Positions 23,963 through 31,891 of a DNA stretch of 64,000 nucleotides are shown here, piece after piece. The stretch comes from Cystobacter ferrugineus. GTDB lineage: Bacteria; Myxococcota; Myxococcia; Myxococcales; Myxococcaceae. Below the pieces are notes generated by a model. It made no database searches. It saw only the letters and a list, made by a program, of their open reading frames with translations, and was not told where the DNA came from. The translations under genes and the position numbers were made by a program. How positions within the stretch are numbered: the first letter of the stretch is position 1; the number at the start of each line of letters is the position of its first letter. The stretch is from positions 434,001 to 498,000 of the forward strand of contig NZ_MPIN01000009.1 of NCBI RefSeq assembly GCF_001887355.1, read 5' to 3'.

Positions 23963-25884
23963 GGACGCACCTCCGCCATCGCCGTGACGCCGGTGGCCAC
24001 GTCCGCCACGGACACGCTCAGGGGACCCGGGTTCCTCACGACGAAGCTGCCGCGGCCCCCCTCCACCACCACCGCGCTCTTCTCCCCGGCGGACAACCAG
24101 ACATAGGCCTCGCGTCCCTCCAGCACCCGGCCCGCCGCGTCCTCCATCCAGTACGTCACCCGCGCGCCTTCCACCTTCAACCGCACGTTCACCGGCGCCT
24201 CGGGCGCCAACCGCACCCGCCGCGTCTCCCGGGGGACACGCGGGGACGGATCGACGGGGAAGATCGGTCCCCCCTCGGCCAGCACGTCGAGGGTGCGCCG
24301 CAGTCCCGGCCACCGCTCGTGGATCACTTCCCACCGGCCCGGCCGCGCGGGGCCGAGCACCCCCGTGCCATCCGCTCCCGTCACGAGCCGCGCATCGCCC
24401 ACGCGCAGCGGCTGCTCCGGCACGGGCAGGCCACACAAATCCGTCACGCCCGCGTACAGCACGCCCTCATCCACCCAGACGCTCAGCCGCGCGGGCTCCG
24501 TGCCGACCGGGCCATACGCGAGCACCTCCAGCGTCGTCTCGTTGTCCCGCGCGCGCGGCGGCAGGCTCCAGGAGTGCTCGACGACCCCGGGCGGCTCCTC
24601 CCGGGGCGCGGAGAACGTGCCCAGGGGCGAGCGTGGCACCACCACGGCCCCGGGCCTGCGCTGACCGGCGGCGTCCCAGGCGCGGGTGATCACCCGCACC
24701 GTCGAGCCGAGGTGCACCAGCGGCTCGGCCAGCTCCAGGGCGACACGCGCCACCGGCCCCTGCTCGAGCTGCATCGGCAGCTCCTCGCGCGAGCCCGCGC
24801 CGCGCTCGGGCCACGTGGCCAGCAGCCGCTCGGGCGTCTTGGGCGGAGAGGCCGGCGCGGTGTAGCGCCACTCGATCAGTCCCCCTTCCACGTGCGTCGG
24901 CCCGCGCAGGGTGCCATGCCGGGCACTCACCTCCACGCGCGCCTGGTTCACCGGTTGGCCCAGCTTGTCGCTGGTGGCGCACAGCAGCCGGGCCTGGGAG
25001 ACACCGTCGGGGGGAAGCCGCTGCGGGTGGAGGACGCACGCCAGCCCGTCCGTGGGCGGCAGCGCCAGGTTCACCTTCGTGCGCCGCACGTTGCCCGCCT
25101 TGTCCACCGCGCTCGACCGGGCGGTGTCATGGCCGGGCGGGACGATGACGGGCAGGCGGACGCGCCCATCCGCGCCGGCCTTCGCGGGCCCGAAGCTCGT
25201 CCCGGCGATGGAGACGGAGAGCTGCGCGTTCGGCTCGGTACGCAGGGGCAGCTCCACCGCGGCGGCCAGCGGCACCAGCACCTTGCCATAGGCGCCGTGG
25301 ATGGACTGGGGGTGGGGCCACGCCGACAGGGCGACGAGCACCGCCACCTCCGGGTAGCGGGTGTCCGGGAGCACGTAGCGAGCCGTCCAGGTGCCGGGCC
25401 CCGCGCGCACCAGCTCCTCCACCCTCCCCACGTTGGCCCGCAGCACCGGAGGCGCCCCGGAATCCTCCGGCGTGCCGTCCGGCTGGAGGATGCGCACCGT
25501 GAGCCGCGCCTCCTTGTCCCGTCCCTTCACGGGGGTGGGCGGCTCCAACGACAGCGACACCTGGGTGGCGGGCGGGCCCAGGGTGAAGTCGGCCTCGGTC
25601 CGTGCTTCCTGTGCCTGGGCGGACACCCGCACCCGCCGCGCACCCGGCTCCGGGACGACGAGGAACGTGCGCAGCGGCGGCTGCCCGGGCCCGGGCAACA
25701 GGCGCGCTCCGCTCGCGGACACGGCGACGCCCTCGGCGGACACGAGGGTGCCCGAGGCGTCCCGTCGCACCAGGGCGATGGAAAACCCCTCGGGCGCCAC
25801 GGCCGCCGATGGCCCCAGGATGTCGAGCGTGTCCGCCGAGGCCACCGTGCCCGCGAACAGCAGGACTGACAGGAAACGGTTCAG
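23959..25884 (-). CDS. secreted Ig-like repeat protein, probable CTG start
   Basis: About 641 aa if it begins at the CTG at 25884. It then starts (M)NRFLSVLLFAGTVASA|D, a good Sec signal peptide. The first ordinary start codon in the frame, GTG 25845, would remove most of the signal, and two stop codons lie just upstream, so no longer ordinary start exists. The mature part is made of beta-sandwich, invasin- or Ig-like segments (for example VSARHGTLRGP, and SPLGTFSAP near 395) and has no cysteine-rich or catalytic motif. It is translationally coupled to the barrel gene by a TTGA overlap, so the two products probably work together in the envelope. Confidence 0.75.
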   Translation of the reverse strand: MNRFLSVLLFAGTVASADTLDILGPSAAVAPEGFSIALVRRDASGTLVSAEGVAVSASGARLLPGPGQPPLRTFLVVPEPGARRVRVSAQAQEARTEADFTLGPPATQVSLSLEPPTPVKGRDKEARLTVRILQPDGTPEDSGAPPVLRANVGRVEELVRAGPGTWTARYVLPDTRYPEVAVLVALSAWPHPQSIHGAYGKVLVPLAAAVELPLRTEPNAQLSVSIAGTSFGPAKAGADGRVRLPVIVPPGHDTARSSAVDKAGNVRRTKVNLALPPTDGLACVLHPQRLPPDGVSQARLLCATSDKLGQPVNQARVEVSARHGTLRGPTHVEGGLIEWRYTAPASPPKTPERLLATWPERGAGSREELPMQLEQGPVARVALELAEPLVHLGSTVRVITRAWDAAGQRRPGAVVVPRSPLGTFSAPREEPPGVVEHSWSLPPRARDNETTLEVLAYGPVGTEPARLSVWVDEGVLYAGVTDLCGLPVPEQPLRVGDARLVTGADGTGVLGPARPGRWEVIHERWPGLRRTLDVLAEGGPIFPVDPSPRVPRETRRVRLAPEAPVNVRLKVEGARVTYWMEDAAGRVLEGREAYVWLSAGEKSAVVVEGGRGSFVVRNPGPLSVSVADVATGVTAMAEVRP

Positions 25885-25910
25885 AGTGCCGGTAATTTAT
25901 CAGCGTCCAT
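25881..25910 (-). promoter_or_regulatory. possible nine-residue leader ORF overlapping a CTG start
   Basis: ATG GAC GCT GAT AAA TTA CCG GCA CTC TGA encodes MDADKLPAL. Its TGA overlaps the CTG at 25884 in a four-base CTGA junction. This is the layout expected for reinitiation-coupled translation. A frameshift between the leader and the main frame would give the same signal peptide with a longer N-region. No clear ribosome site precedes either start. Confidence 0.3.
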
Positions 25911-25986
25911 GCCGTGCCCGAAATGCTATCGCCGGGGCGCGGCACGTTTCCCCGCCCTCCCCCCCATGGAGGTGGGCGGCGCCGGA

Positions 25987-27570
25987 TCACCGCCAGGCGA
26001 CTCCGGACTCGTCCCCCGCGCGGACGAAGTAGCGCGAGCCACCCGCGCGGGCGAAGCGGATGCCCAGGTGCTCCGAGCGGAGTTTCTCTCCCTGACGGAC
26101 CTCGGTGGGCTGGAAGGTGGCGTCCTGCGCCGCCATCTCGCACACCCGGGGACCGTAGAGCCGCACCCGGAAGCTCCCCCCTTCCGGCCCCTGCGCCTGA
26201 GCGGACAGCGGGCACGAGCCCTGGAGCGGAACCTTGCGGGCCACGCCCGCTGGCACCCGGGTGAAGTCGTGGGGATCCACCGCCACGCCCTCGCCGAGCC
26301 ACACCCAACCGGAGCTGGCGGCCGGGCCCCCATGGCCGTTGTCCACGCACACCACCCCCGTGCCCTGGCCGGAGATGGGGGTGGAGACTGGCACCGGCTG
26401 CCCCGCGGAGGACGTCACCTGGAGCACCCCCAGCAACTGGCGGTTGCCCGGCGTGGCGCACACCGTCTGCGCGCTCTGGGTGCCAGGCGCCTCGTGACAG
26501 TTGACCGGCAGGCGGAACTCGTAGGCGTAGACGTTGTACTCGCCGTTCTGGCGCATCGCCCAGGTCAGGCGCACCTGACCGTCCGCGCCAAAGCTGATGT
26601 CGCTGAGCGACTCGTTGGCCGGGGTCTCGGTGAGCCGGTAGATCCTCTGCGTGCGCAAGTCGTACAGGTGGATGTCGTAGTTGGGCGCCGGGCTGGCCGC
26701 GTCCCAGTGCTCGAAGGCGATGAGCGGACCGCTGATGGAGGGGTTGGTGTCCGTGCCGGGCAGGGACAGGCGGTGGGCCTCGCCCCCCTCCAGGGACGTC
26801 CAGGCGATGTCCGACTCCAACACGCCATGGACCCAGGCGCGACTCACGTACACCACCACCTGCCCATTGGTGTCCGGCTGCGTCTCCTCCCCCTCGGCGC
26901 CGGTGAGCTGACGGATCTGGTAGCCGGCCGGCAACTCGCGCGCCGCCCAGATGTCACACCCATCCACGCTGGTGGCGCACTTCGACCACACCACCGCCCG
27001 TCCGTCCTCGCTGACGGCGGGGGTGCGGTCCACGCTCGCGTCGGCGGTGAGCCGGGTGAGCGCCTGCGTGTCCTGGTTGTAGACGTGGATCTCCGGGGAG
27101 AGCGCACTGTCGCCAAGGGCCACGTCCTGCCAGGCCACCGTGTGCCCGCCCACCGTGGGGGTGCGGCGATCCGTGCCGGGCCGCGGCGCCAGCTCCTCGG
27201 CCAGGCCGCCCAGGCGCGCGTCGAAGCGGTAGACATGGTTGGTGGCGTCGGTGAGGCGGGTGCGGGTGAACACCACCTGGGCGCCCTGGATGTCGGCGAG
27301 CGAGTCGAGCCCTCCCCCGGTGGGAATGGGCAGATCCACACCCGTGGGCAGGTGGTGGTAGCGGATCTCACTGACGTCGCGGGCCGGCTGGTTCGTGTAG
27401 ACCACCCACTCGCCGCTCACATGGGGATCCATCTGATCTCCCGGCGAGGTGTTGATCACCCGGGGTGTTCCGACCAGGGTGCCTACGGCCTCCTGCCCCA
27501 ACGCCCACGCGGGTACCAGACACAACAGAGCAGCAAACATCCGAGGCATCGCGAGGGACCTCCGGGTCAT
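25987..27570 (-). CDS. secreted TolB/PD40-type beta-propeller protein
   Basis: A 527-aa protein with a Sec signal peptide (about 1-26, PAWALGQ). Residues about 40-360 contain repeated blade motifs of the PD40/TolB type: VSGEWVVYTN, VGGHTVAWQD, SEDGRAVVWS, TNGQVVVYVS, ISGPLIAFEH and ADGQVRLTWA, about 50 residues apart, so a propeller of six or more blades. The C-terminal 150 residues are a separate beta domain with two Cys pairs. Such proteins commonly act as periplasmic or surface protein-binding scaffolds. It is second in the five-gene codirectional set. Confidence 0.85.
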   Translation of the reverse strand: MTRRSLAMPRMFAALLCLVPAWALGQEAVGTLVGTPRVINTSPGDQMDPHVSGEWVVYTNQPARDVSEIRYHHLPTGVDLPIPTGGGLDSLADIQGAQVVFTRTRLTDATNHVYRFDARLGGLAEELAPRPGTDRRTPTVGGHTVAWQDVALGDSALSPEIHVYNQDTQALTRLTADASVDRTPAVSEDGRAVVWSKCATSVDGCDIWAARELPAGYQIRQLTGAEGEETQPDTNGQVVVYVSRAWVHGVLESDIAWTSLEGGEAHRLSLPGTDTNPSISGPLIAFEHWDAASPAPNYDIHLYDLRTQRIYRLTETPANESLSDISFGADGQVRLTWAMRQNGEYNVYAYEFRLPVNCHEAPGTQSAQTVCATPGNRQLLGVLQVTSSAGQPVPVSTPISGQGTGVVCVDNGHGGPAASSGWVWLGEGVAVDPHDFTRVPAGVARKVPLQGSCPLSAQAQGPEGGSFRVRLYGPRVCEMAAQDATFQPTEVRQGEKLRSEHLGIRFARAGGSRYFVRAGDESGVAWR

Positions 27571-27796
27571 GGAAGAGGGGACTCCCTGTGCCCCGGCTCA
27601 ATCCCATGCCCGCTGCTCGCGGCACGCTCCTCACCCCTCCTCTGGAAGACTTCGGCCCCTCGACTCGCGTCTCATGGCCTCGTGCTCCAGGGCGCCGACC
27701 TGGATTGTCCCTGTGCAGGAATTCCCGCTGAGGTGTTGGATTGCAAACCACGGACCGCCCCAACAGGGGTCAACACACTCATTAGAGGGGCTGCAC

Positions 27797-28777
27797 TCAA
27801 GGCGGTGGTGGAGCGGGGTCATTCCAGAGTCCTGGGTCGACAGTGACCGCCTTGGGAGGCGTGGTGTCCACCTGGAGTGCGCGCTGTTCCTCCTGTCGTA
27901 AACCACCCACGGAGCGGACCTGGACGCGCACGGGGTTGGAGCCTTCCTTGAGGGTGAGGGGGAAGGAGAAGCGGCCCTGGGCATCCGGAAGGACGCCCTC
28001 GCCGTTGGCGAGCACCTGGGTGCCGGGCTCCGTCTGTCCCGAGATGAGGATCTGCCGGCGGGGACGATCGGGCCAGTTCACCTTGAGCAGGAGGCTGGCG
28101 GGGATGGGGGCGGGGGCGGAGGGGGCCTGGCCGGGGCGGACGACGGACTGCTGGCCCGCGAGGACGACGACGCTGCGCTGCTGGCCGGACAGCGTGGTCT
28201 CGCCCTCGAGCGTGGCCAGGGCGACGGTGCCCGCGCCGTTGTTGCTCACGGTGAACGCGCCGCCTTGCGAGCGGGCGACGGCGTCGCTGCCGGTGGCCGT
28301 CAACTCCAGGGCGTGAGGGGCACCGGAGCTGGAGCGCACCCGCATCGTCGTCATGCCCTTGCCGAGCAACAACCGTGAGAGCGTGTCGGTGAGCTCCGCC
28401 ACGGTCACCTCGGTGCCGGGCTCCATGCGCACCTCCACGGCCTCGCCGCCGATGAGCACCGCGTAGGAGCCCGCGAGCGTGCGCACCGCGTCGGAGGCGC
28501 GCAGGGCCTCGCCCACGCTGGCACCACGCCACTCGCCGCCGCCCCGGCGCACCTCGACGGTGCCGCGGATCTCCTGCAGCTTCAGCTCCACCAGGCGCGG
28601 TGGCTCCGGGGCCGGCGGAGGCGTGCTCACCTTGGGGGCGGGGGCGGGCATGCTGACCGGGGCGGGGGCCGGGGCCTCGTGGAGGAAGAGGAAATAGCCC
28701 ACGGGCAGCGCCGTGAGGATGGCGAGCAGTCCGATCAGGAAGGGCGCGCGGCGCCTGCGGGAGCGGGAAGCGTCCAT
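27797..28777 (-). CDS. FecR-domain membrane protein
   Basis: About 326 aa. A short Arg-rich cytoplasmic end (SRSRRRRAP) and one transmembrane helix (about 14-32) precede a Pro/Ala-rich periplasmic linker. A FecR domain follows (about 65-200), with EIRGTVEVRRGGGEW, DAVRTLAGSYAVLIGG and MEPGTEVTV typical of the fold. The C-terminal 100 residues form a bacterial Ig-like domain (SGQTEPGTQVLANGEG). There is no anti-sigma N-terminal domain and no sigma factor beside it, so it is more likely a structural or sensory envelope protein than a FecR regulator. The ATG at 28777 is chosen; a TTG at 28789 is also possible. Confidence 0.85.
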   Translation of the reverse strand: MDASRSRRRRAPFLIGLLAILTALPVGYFLFLHEAPAPAPVSMPAPAPKVSTPPPAPEPPRLVELKLQEIRGTVEVRRGGGEWRGASVGEALRASDAVRTLAGSYAVLIGGEAVEVRMEPGTEVTVAELTDTLSRLLLGKGMTTMRVRSSSGAPHALELTATGSDAVARSQGGAFTVSNNGAGTVALATLEGETTLSGQQRSVVVLAGQQSVVRPGQAPSAPAPIPASLLLKVNWPDRPRRQILISGQTEPGTQVLANGEGVLPDAQGRFSFPLTLKEGSNPVRVQVRSVGGLRQEEQRALQVDTTPPKAVTVDPGLWNDPAPPPP

Positions 28778-28807
28778 ACGGGACCGCAAGCTACCTCAGG
28801 CAGGGGC

Positions 28808-28909
28808 GCGCGCCTCACACCTTCGCTAGCCACACGGTGAAGCAGGTCCCCTGCCCCACTTCCGTGCACAGCTCGATGATGCCCCCCGCCTCGCTGAGCA
28901 CCCGCCAGG
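28808..28909 (-). repeat. left direct repeat: relic of the 3' end of the 31797 kinase gene
   Basis: This 102-bp stretch matches 31790-31891 at 93 of 102 positions, in the same orientation. It still reads WRVLSEAGGIIELCTEV and GQGTCFTVWLAKV followed by a stop, against WRVVSEAGGTIELRTEV and GQGTCFTVWLPKA in the intact kinase. Five residues differ, as expected for a relic no longer under selection. It marks the left border of the toxin island. Confidence 0.9.
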
Positions 28910-28917
28910 GATCTTGC

Positions 28918-29316
28918 CTACTCCGTCTTCGGTGGCTCGTTCTTCATCAATTCTTCCGGCAGGGGCATCCTGACGAACCTCAAGCCCGGTCCTTTTCGCC
29001 CGGGCATGACCTGGAAGCCCTGGCCCGCGATCCCGACGAGAGCACCCTCCCTCGCCGATCCACCGCCGAGCCACGCATCCGCCTCTTCTCTCGTCGCGAA
29101 CGTCTGGGAGACGACGATGTAGTCGATGGCGGGCGTGTAGAACGAGCGAAAGAACTCTCGATAGTCGTCCAGCTTCTGGGTCTCACGCACGTAGAACAGC
29201 GCCACCGCGGCGATTCGGAGTGCCTCGTCCTCTCGCGAGCCCTCCGGGTATTTTTCGTTGATGGTGCGCAGGACTTCGAGGACGGAATCGGCGTCGAAGT
29301 TGTGGTTGTAGATCAT
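28918..29316 (-). CDS. small toxin-locus-associated protein, paralogue B
   Basis: A 132-aa soluble protein, paralogous to the product of 986-1381 along its length (shared FD.D..L, YPEGS/HPEGS, DD(Y/F)R.FF, FATREEAD.WL, IAG.GF). The start at 29316 (MIYNHNFDADS) matches the paralogue start. It is last in the toxin island, its stop lies eight bases from the left repeat, and it begins 29 bases after the pentapeptide-like gene. Position suggests immunity or an accessory function; no domain family is recognised. Confidence 0.82.
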   Translation of the reverse strand: MIYNHNFDADSVLEVLRTINEKYPEGSREDEALRIAAVALFYVRETQKLDDYREFFRSFYTPAIDYIVVSQTFATREEADAWLGGGSAREGALVGIAGQGFQVMPGRKGPGLRFVRMPLPEELMKNEPPKTE

Positions 29317-29344
29317 CGCTGCGCAGGTTGAGCCCTGGTCCGGG

Positions 29345-29977
29345 TCAGTAGAGGATGCAGTCGAACTTCTGGATGACGGCTTGGAGTTCTTCCGGGGTGG
29401 TGTCAAACCGCTTCGCGATGGCAGCAGCGTCCTCGGTCAAGGCCACCGTGCCGGGCGGCTGTTTTCGCAGCGTTTCGATAACGATGGGGCCGACTTGTCC
29501 AGGCCACTGGACGCTGTTGAGCTCACGGCTTCTGCCAATGGGGTCCAGGATGGTGAAGCAGGGCCACTTGGGAAAGCGAAGGGTGGCGGGATCCGAGCCC
29601 ATGATGCGGCAGCCAGTCATTTGGGCCTCGGTGAAGTCGCAGTCCTCAATGGAGCCGAATTGAAACCAGGGGTCACTGCCGTACTCGGGCCAGTGGCCGA
29701 AGTCGCACCCCGAGAAGCGACCCTTGAACCGACATCCCTTGAGGGCGGCACTTATCCACTGCTGGTGGTTCTTCAACTCCTGCTTCACCTCGAAGGTGCA
29801 GTCAATGAACGTGGCCTGCTTGATGACCAGACGGCTGGCGGGAACCTTCAGGACGACGGTGCAGTTGCGCAGTGTCAAGCCCGTGCTGAGGAAGTAGAGG
29901 GAGTTCTTGTCCGTCAGTTCCAGCCGCTCGTTGGCAATCTCCTGGTTCTTGAAGATGACGTTCTCCAGCCACCCCAT
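29345..29977 (-). CDS. pentapeptide-like protein, candidate immunity protein
   Basis: A 210-aa cytoplasmic protein. Residues about 30-125 have a loose five-residue periodicity with aromatic or Leu and Cys in register (FIDCTF, LKGCRFKG, FSGCDFG, IEDCDF, MTGCRIMG), as in pentapeptide-repeat right-handed beta-helices. The C-terminal 80 residues are mixed alpha/beta with an AIAKRFDTTPEELQAVI helix. It begins 11 bases after the toxin stop on the same strand, the usual position of an immunity gene in polymorphic toxin loci. Immunity function is inference from position. Confidence 0.78.
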   Translation of the reverse strand: MGWLENVIFKNQEIANERLELTDKNSLYFLSTGLTLRNCTVVLKVPASRLVIKQATFIDCTFEVKQELKNHQQWISAALKGCRFKGRFSGCDFGHWPEYGSDPWFQFGSIEDCDFTEAQMTGCRIMGSDPATLRFPKWPCFTILDPIGRSRELNSVQWPGQVGPIVIETLRKQPPGTVALTEDAAAIAKRFDTTPEELQAVIQKFDCILY

Positions 29978-29988
29978 GGCCGTCCCTT

Positions 29989-31674
29989 TCAGAAGGTGAG
30001 CATCCGGAAGAACTCGCCCGCCATGCGGCGACCATGACGGGCCAGGTTCGACTCCGTTCCAGCGAGAATCTCGTACTGGCGGCCCGTTTGGGGGTCAATC
30101 ACGTCGACGCCCTGGGGCTTGAACTGGAGCGGTCCGTCGAATTGTTGTTTCAACCTGGCATGCACGAAGCGCCCCCGGGCCTCGCGCTCCAGCAGTTTCG
30201 CCAGCCAGTATTCGCCCTTCTTTTGAGCCTGTTCGATGGCGATTTGCTCTTGGCGGCTGAGCCTGTGGGGTCCCCACTCCTTGGCGGCCTGAGTGACGGC
30301 CTTCTGGAGCATGTCCCCCACCTTGTCCTCGACGGGAATGTCCGCGGCCGATTTACCGCGCGGCAGGTGCCAGCGCTGGCCGTCGCTGAGTTCGACCTGC
30401 CGGTTGCCGCCCCGGTGGCGAATGACGGTTTCGGCGAAGCGGCCCCCTGGAGCCTGTCCAGCTCGGGAACCCGTCCCCTTCTTGAGCATCACCACGGCCA
30501 GGGGACCCTGCGGTGAGGTAGCCACTGTATCCACTGCCGCCACGGCCTGGGCCAGGGCGCCCTCCTTCGCGAGCGCCGCCTCCGTCACCTCCAGACGACC
30601 CATGACGCCGGCGCCGCCCTGCGCCTCGAACTGCTTCCCGGCGAGGTTGAAGCGCGGGAGCGATTTCACCCGCGGCAGCACCTGTCCCAGTGTGTGCCCA
30701 CCCAGCGTGGCCACGGCGAGAATCATGGCGCGGGCCGCGTCCTCGCCCAGCACCTTGCCGAACTCCTCGCCCGCCGCGCGCAACTCCTCGAAGGTGGTGG
30801 CGTGGTGCGCCGTGTCCGCCATGCGGGCCCAGCCATCCATGAGGCCGTACATCGTCTGGAGGCCCAGATAACCCATCAGCAGGAGGGTCATGCCGGCGGC
30901 CAGGGCCTTGGTCGTTGGCTCAGGCATCACCCACAGCATGCAGTAGAGCGCCACCGTCCAGACGACCATGGACACCATCATCCGCACGTCCAGCAGCTCG
31001 TGCGTCAGGGCCTCGCGCGTCTCGTCGAGGACGTGGCCGAAGGCCAGCGCCAGGGCGAATGCCCGCCGGTCGTCCGTGCGCAGATAGGGCCCGTCGTCCA
31101 GAAGGCCCAGGCAGTCACCTCCTCCCCTGGGCGCACACCACTGGAGGTACCTGGCCCGCAGGGCTTCATCCGCCGCAGGGGTGAGGACCACCGGTCCCTC
31201 CTGTCGCTCGGGCACCAGGGTGTAGGCCTGGTCGCGATACACCTCCAGCAGCCAGTCTCCTTGGCTGTCTACCGTCTCGCCCCCCTTTGGGGGTGGCAGG
31301 AGGTGGAGCAACTCCCGGGCGGCCGCTTGTGGAGTCTTCGTCCCCAGCCGCACGTCGCGCGAGAGACGCAGGAAGGCCCGCTGGAACTCGGCCCTGGGAA
31401 TGGGCACTGGCCGGGTGACGACGGCGCCGGGCTCCATGAAATCCACGACGTACACGGTGGCGGACTTGAGGCCCGGCTCCGCCGTGACGGCCACGCGCTC
31501 CTTGGTGGTTCGTGGGGGCGTGACTGAGTCGTCGCGGCCGCTCTCGAGGAAGAGCCCTCGTGGAGTGCCAGTGGTGCAGGCGAACTGGAGGAAGAGGACG
31601 AAGAGGAACCAGCCACCCAGCAGGGTGCGGAGCTGAGTGACAGAAGAGCACGGGCCAACAGGGCGGGTAGACAC
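29989..31674 (-). CDS. SitA-like lipoprotein polymorphic toxin
   Basis: About 561 aa from the GTG at 31674, which has AAGGGA just upstream; an ATG at 31740 is the longer alternative. The signal helix (about 18-31) ends QFAC33, a weak lipobox, then TTGTP, matching ATGTP in the edge toxin. Shared domain: WCAPRGGGDCLGLLDDGP and DDRRAFALALA. Two hydrophobic helices follow (about 235-285), then a helical region with AAGEEFGKVLGEDAARA. The variable C-terminal domain (about 400-561) contains LSRQEQIAIEQAQKKGEYWL and ends VDVIDPQTGRQYEIL and HGRRMAGEFFRMLTF. The D...E pair resembles a PD-(D/E)xK-type nuclease core, but this is tentative. Delivery by outer-membrane exchange is inferred from SitA knowledge. 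Confidence 0.8.
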   Translation of the reverse strand: MSTRPVGPCSSVTQLRTLLGGWFLFVLFLQFACTTGTPRGLFLESGRDDSVTPPRTTKERVAVTAEPGLKSATVYVVDFMEPGAVVTRPVPIPRAEFQRAFLRLSRDVRLGTKTPQAAARELLHLLPPPKGGETVDSQGDWLLEVYRDQAYTLVPERQEGPVVLTPAADEALRARYLQWCAPRGGGDCLGLLDDGPYLRTDDRRAFALALAFGHVLDETREALTHELLDVRMMVSMVVWTVALYCMLWVMPEPTTKALAAGMTLLLMGYLGLQTMYGLMDGWARMADTAHHATTFEELRAAGEEFGKVLGEDAARAMILAVATLGGHTLGQVLPRVKSLPRFNLAGKQFEAQGGAGVMGRLEVTEAALAKEGALAQAVAAVDTVATSPQGPLAVVMLKKGTGSRAGQAPGGRFAETVIRHRGGNRQVELSDGQRWHLPRGKSAADIPVEDKVGDMLQKAVTQAAKEWGPHRLSRQEQIAIEQAQKKGEYWLAKLLEREARGRFVHARLKQQFDGPLQFKPQGVDVIDPQTGRQYEILAGTESNLARHGRRMAGEFFRMLTF

Positions 31675-31789
31675 GGCATCCCTTCGGAAGCAACGCGGCC
31701 AAAAATCCATATCCCAGAGTGGCATGGAAATGCGGAGCACCCATCGAGCCGCGGGGATTTGTTGTACCCGCCGGCTCTCGCATCAAGAG

Positions 31790-31891
31790 GCGCGCCTCAC
31801 GCCTTCGGCAGCCACACGGTGAAGCAGGTGCCCTGCCCTACTTCCGTGCGCAGCTCGATGGTGCCTCCCGCCTCGCTGACCACCCGCCAGG
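31790..31891 (-). repeat. right direct repeat: functional 3' end of the kinase gene
   Basis: This is the intact counterpart of 28808-28909, including the kinase stop codon (31797-31799) and the G-box-distal end of its HATPase domain. It forms the right border of the toxin island. Confidence 0.9.

Larger units (their letters stand above)
28910..31789. mobile_element. toxin/immunity island inserted at the 3' end of a kinase gene
   Basis: The segment between the two 102-bp direct repeats contains exactly three codirectional genes: toxin, pentapeptide-like protein and paralogue B. The right repeat completes the kinase gene, and the left one is an orphan 3' end. Removing one repeat and the island would put the kinase stop 38 bases before the FecR gene start, a sensible ancestral layout. 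No integrase or transposase is present, so the mechanism is probably homologous or site-specific acquisition of a cassette that carries its own copy of the target gene end. Confidence 0.7.
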
